A program made the translations under genes and the position numbers. Below are positions 5,671 through 7,658 of a stretch of 7,658 nt of DNA, one piece after another. Every line of letters starts with the position of its first letter. Within the stretch, counting starts at the first letter, position 1. Source of the stretch: Candidatus Latescibacterota bacterium (GTDB lineage: Bacteria > JAAXHH01 > JABIQT01); contig JABIQT010001155.1 of assembly GCA_018667995.1 (NCBI GenBank), positions 1-7,658 of the forward strand, given 5' to 3'. Under the pieces are notes generated by a model. The model saw only the letters and a program-made list of their open reading frames with translations, searched no databases and was not told the DNA's origin.

Positions 5671-6926
5671 AATACCTATCGCGTGCTATAGCACTGGGTT
5701 TGGCGATCTGGCTGGTAAGCTGTGGACCGCCGCCTACTCGGATTCGTAGCGGAACGCCCGATCGCCAGCGCATTCCAGCTATCAGGGTTGGCCTGGTGAC
5801 CGGACAAGCGACAGCACGCGCAGGTGGTACCGGGAAATTCCGCGTTCAGGACCTCGCGACGGGAGAGAATATCAGTGAAGATGGCCGGGGGAAGATGTGG
5901 CTTGCCAAAGCCCAGGGCGCATGGATAGACATGGTATCACCCGATGGTGAATCGGCCGGGTTGTATTCAGGCCCTGTCAGATTTCAGCCTTTGGAGCAGG
6001 GCGGTCGCATCTGGGTGGCAGGACAAGAGTACCGGGGTGTTGTCGATATAGTGCCAGAAGCAGGTCAACTGAATGTCGTGAACGAGGTGGATTTGGAGAA
6101 CTATCTGCGCGGTGTCGTGCCCGTCGAGATAGGCCGATTGAAGGCATCGCAGGTTGCGGCCGTTAAGGCACAGGCCATCGCGGCACGAACCTATGCCCTG
6201 GCCAATCGGGGACGTCGACGGAGCCGGGGTTTTGATATTTACGCTTCCGTGGAGGATCAAGTTTACCAGGGCTTTGGGGTTGAGACCAAGTTATCGGATC
6301 TGGCCATCGCCGAAACCCATGGGCTTGTAGGCAGCTACAAGGGAAAGATGATCAGTCCTTTCTATTCATCCACTTGCGGTGGACGGACTGAAAGTATCGA
6401 CGAAGCTTGGGACAGCCCTGCTGTGGCGTATTTGCGGTCCATAAAAGACGAGGGGCGAGGAGGTGTATTCTGCGAGCCATCACCAGTTTACAGATGGGTC
6501 GTCGAATGGCAGGTTCCCGAACTTGAGCGAATTCTGACAACGACGCTTCCATCACGGGGAAGACAGTTGAACGGGCCTGTTGCCCTACGTGACCTCCGGA
6601 TCAGGAAACGGTCTGCGAGCGGGCGCGTCAAGGAATTGGAGATCAAAACTCAGTCTGCTACATTCAATATCCGGGGAGACGAGGTGCGCCGCGTGCTTCG
6701 AAGGGCTGGTAAAGGAAATCCCCTTTTGAGGAGCACTCTGTTTTCCTTGAAGATAGTGAAGGACCGGCAGGGGCGCCCACGTAAAGTTATAGCTAATGGC
6801 GGTGGATTCGGCCACGGTATTGGGCTTTGCCAGTATGGTGCCATTGCTATGGCATCTAGAGGGTATAGATTCGATCAGATCTTGACCCACTACTACCGGG
6901 GGATCAAGATCAGAAGACTGTACTAG
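5658..6926 (+). CDS. SpoIID/LytB-domain lipoprotein, probable peptidoglycan lytic transglycosylase
   Basis: The 422-residue protein starts with a short basic n-region, a hydrophobic stretch (8-20) and the lipobox LVSC ending at C22, so it is probably a lipid-anchored envelope protein. The SpoIID domain (PF08486) begins around the IRVGLV strand (42-47). Key motifs are VDLENYLRGVVPVEIG (144-159) with E157 at the position expected for the catalytic Glu of SpoIID, QVAAVKAQAIAARTYAL (165-181), YSSTCGGRTES (236-246) and a C-terminal GGFGHGIGLCQYGA (382-395). SpoIID of endospore formers cleaves glycan strands already stripped of peptides, leaving 1,6-anhydro-MurNAc ends. Homologues in non-sporulating bacteria are common and probably act in wall turnover or division. 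Its gene overlaps anmK by 13 bases (4 if ATG 5667 is used), so the producer of anhydro-MurNAc ends and the salvage kinase are probably co-translated. Two cysteines (C240, C272) could matter for folding. The family is strong; the exact role is inferred. Confidence 0.92.
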   Translation: MSPMKYLSRAIALGLAIWLVSCGPPPTRIRSGTPDRQRIPAIRVGLVTGQATARAGGTGKFRVQDLATGENISEDGRGKMWLAKAQGAWIDMVSPDGESAGLYSGPVRFQPLEQGGRIWVAGQEYRGVVDIVPEAGQLNVVNEVDLENYLRGVVPVEIGRLKASQVAAVKAQAIAARTYALANRGRRRSRGFDIYASVEDQVYQGFGVETKLSDLAIAETHGLVGSYKGKMISPFYSSTCGGRTESIDEAWDSPAVAYLRSIKDEGRGGVFCEPSPVYRWVVEWQVPELERILTTTLPSRGRQLNGPVALRDLRIRKRSASGRVKELEIKTQSATFNIRGDEVRRVLRRAGKGNPLLRSTLFSLKIVKDRQGRPRKVIANGGGFGHGIGLCQYGAIAMASRGYRFDQILTHYYRGIKIRRLY

Positions 6927-6968
6927 GTTATTTCAAAAAAAACAACAGGGATTCTCCAAATCTGCTGA

Positions 6969-6990
6969 AAATGTGATTTATATCACGCAA
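6969..6990. promoter_or_regulatory. CRP-family binding site candidate
   Basis: TGTGA (6972-6976), six bases, then TCACG (6983-6987) matches the CRP consensus TGTGA-N6-TCACA at nine of ten core positions. The flanking AAA at 6969-6971 also agrees. The core contains TGAT-N4-ATCA, so an FNR-type regulator is an alternative, but the GTGA/TCAC arms fit CRP better. It lies in an AT-rich spacer between spoIID and lptE. Its centre is about 41 to 45 bases upstream of the start sites implied by the nearby -10 candidates, the position of a class II activator site. Confidence 0.55.
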
Positions 6991-7004
6991 GATCAAGAAA
7001 CATC

Positions 7005-7026
7005 TGTGTTATATCATACACTGTGA
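7005..7026 (+). promoter_or_regulatory. Candidate -10 region of lptE with overlapping TGTG half-sites
   Basis: An extended -10, TGT followed by TATATC (7007-7015), and the overlapping TATCAT (7012-7017, 5 of 6 to consensus) are the best -10 candidates before lptE. No good -35 is present at the right spacing, as expected for an activator-dependent promoter. The same bases form an imperfect CRP-like dyad TGTGT-N6-ATACA (7005-7020), centred 33 bases from the upstream site, and a further TGTGA half-site lies at 7022-7026. Confidence 0.4.
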
Positions 7027-7061
7027 TTCAGGTTGTAAACAGGCGATCTAACTCCGTTGAC

Positions 7062-7601
7062 ATGAATCGAAGGGCTATCCAAATCCACAGTAAGAGCACA
7101 ACACACATTGCGTCCGTCCTTATTTTCAGCTTTGTAGCGATTGCTTTTGGATGCAGTCACTATTCCACGTCATCGCGGTCTTTACCGTCACATATCAGGA
7201 CGATTGCTATTCCTCTGTTTCAGAATGCAACCGTCGAAAACGGCATTATCGAGCCGTTGACTGATGCTATTGTCTCCAAGTTTGTCACGGACAATCAGCT
7301 CAAGGTAGTCGACTCCCGGGACGCCGATTCCATAATATCGGGCACGGTGGTCACAGTGAGGGAGGAGTCCGTCAGTTTTGAACAAGACGTTGATACGCGC
7401 GAGACCCGTCTTTGGATCGTAGCCAGTGTACGCTACGAGGACGTCCGACAGAACAGCGTGATATGGGAAGATCTGGACATGCGAGCTTGGGGTGTCTTTG
7501 AAATTGCCTCAGGCACGACGGAGGACCGGAACGAGGGGGTCGAGCAGGCTGTTGCCAGGATGGCTGACGACATTCTGAACAAGACGGTGGCTAGTTGGTG
7601 A
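7062..7601 (+). CDS. lptE: LptE-family LPS-assembly lipoprotein
   Basis: LptE is the outer-membrane lipoprotein that plugs and assembles the LptD translocon for lipopolysaccharide. From ATG 7062 the product has 179 residues. It begins with a basic n-region, a hydrophobic stretch (about 16-28) and a signal-peptide end AFGC, making C31 the likely lipidated Cys. Phe at -2 and Ala at -3 are less usual than in the LVSC lipobox of the preceding gene. The mature part shows the LptE-like pattern of many non-proteobacterial diderms (PF04390): SHYSTSSRSLPSHIRTIAIPLFQNATVE-type opening in which the lipid-anchored segment leads into a first strand, then PLTDAIVSKFVTDNQLKVVD, then ADSIISGTV and a closing beta region with VIWEDLDMRAWGVF. 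An upstream in-frame GTG at 7023 would add 13 residues but has no ribosome binding site and lies at the predicted transcription start; the ATG also has only a weak, distant AGG (7041). LptD is not in the window. Family call is good; LptE is a divergent family. Confidence 0.8.
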   Translation: MNRRAIQIHSKSTTHIASVLIFSFVAIAFGCSHYSTSSRSLPSHIRTIAIPLFQNATVENGIIEPLTDAIVSKFVTDNQLKVVDSRDADSIISGTVVTVREESVSFEQDVDTRETRLWIVASVRYEDVRQNSVIWEDLDMRAWGVFEIASGTTEDRNEGVEQAVARMADDILNKTVASW

Positions 7602-7620
7602 GGCGGGCCGAGGCAAATCC

Positions 7621-7646
7621 TGTCCAGGGCTGTGGGCCACCGGACA
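7621..7646. terminator. Imperfect hairpin after lptE, weak terminator candidate
   Basis: TGTCC (7621-7625) pairs exactly with GGACA (7642-7646), and an inner GGC/GCC stem can form inside an asymmetric internal loop. It starts 19 bases after the lptE stop. No T-tract follows (AAGATATAGTAC to the window end), so intrinsic termination is doubtful. The remaining 57 bases after lptE hold no recognisable gene start. Confidence 0.25.
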
Positions 7647-7658
7647 AAGATATAGTAC

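Noticed and set aside
6935-6942. Run of eight A after the spoIID-like gene, T-tract on the minus strand.
   Set aside because: No hairpin adjoins it on either strand and no minus-strand gene ends there, so it is not called as a terminator.
7057-7062. TTGACA next to the lptE ATG.
   Set aside because: A promoter here would start transcription inside the signal-peptide coding region; no suitable -10 was noted and the match is likely chance.
12-7449. The 9-mer ACGTCCGAC occurs at 12-20, 2799-2807 and 7441-7449, with a CGTCCGAC copy at 2772-2779.
   Set aside because: A triplicated 9-mer is expected by chance about once in a window this size; the copies lie in unrelated contexts.

Overview
The window looks like chromosomal DNA of a free-living Gram-negative (diderm) bacterium, GC roughly mid-50s by eye. 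The diderm call rests on an LptE-type lipopolysaccharide-assembly lipoprotein, a lipoprotein-type SpoIID/LytB protein and the anhydro-MurNAc recycling kinase AnmK. The gene mix (PhyH-type oxygenase, fused AmrB-AmrA, FCB-style LptE) would fit an uncultured marine lineage near the FCB/Latescibacterota group. That placement is an impression from family resemblance and is not shown by the sequence. No transposase, tRNA, rRNA, CRISPR array or phage gene was seen.

Layout. (1) 2-1171, plus strand: C-terminal part of a histidine-rich, mostly helical protein, open at the left edge, resembling the region that follows the Rieske domain in some Rieske (2Fe-2S) proteins. (2) 1343-1861, plus: small multi-pass membrane protein, probably starting at TTG. 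(3) 1895-2635, minus: PhyH-family Fe(II)/2-oxoglutarate dioxygenase, convergent with the previous gene. (4) 2837-4291, minus: single-chain fusion of AmmeMemoRadiSam proteins B (MEMO1-like) and A (AMMECR1-like). (5) A divergent promoter region at 4292-4479. (6) 4480-5670, plus: anmK, whose end overlaps (7) 5658-6926, a SpoIID/LytB lipoprotein. (8) An AT-rich spacer with a close match to a CRP-type site. (9) 7062-7601, plus: LptE-family lipoprotein.

How they may work together. The right half reads as a cell-envelope block. SpoIID-type enzymes are lytic transglycosylases that leave 1,6-anhydro-MurNAc ends, and AnmK converts released anhydro-MurNAc to MurNAc-6-phosphate. The overlapping pair therefore encodes an enzyme that can generate a sugar and the enzyme that salvages it. 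LptE follows on the same strand, but behind its own apparent promoter and a possible CRP-family activator site. The left half holds genes of unknown or loosely defined role with no evident pathway link. No plainly new system is visible; the most useful leads are the anmK-spoIID overlap, the CRP-like control region of lptE, and the AmrB-AmrA fusion next to anmK.
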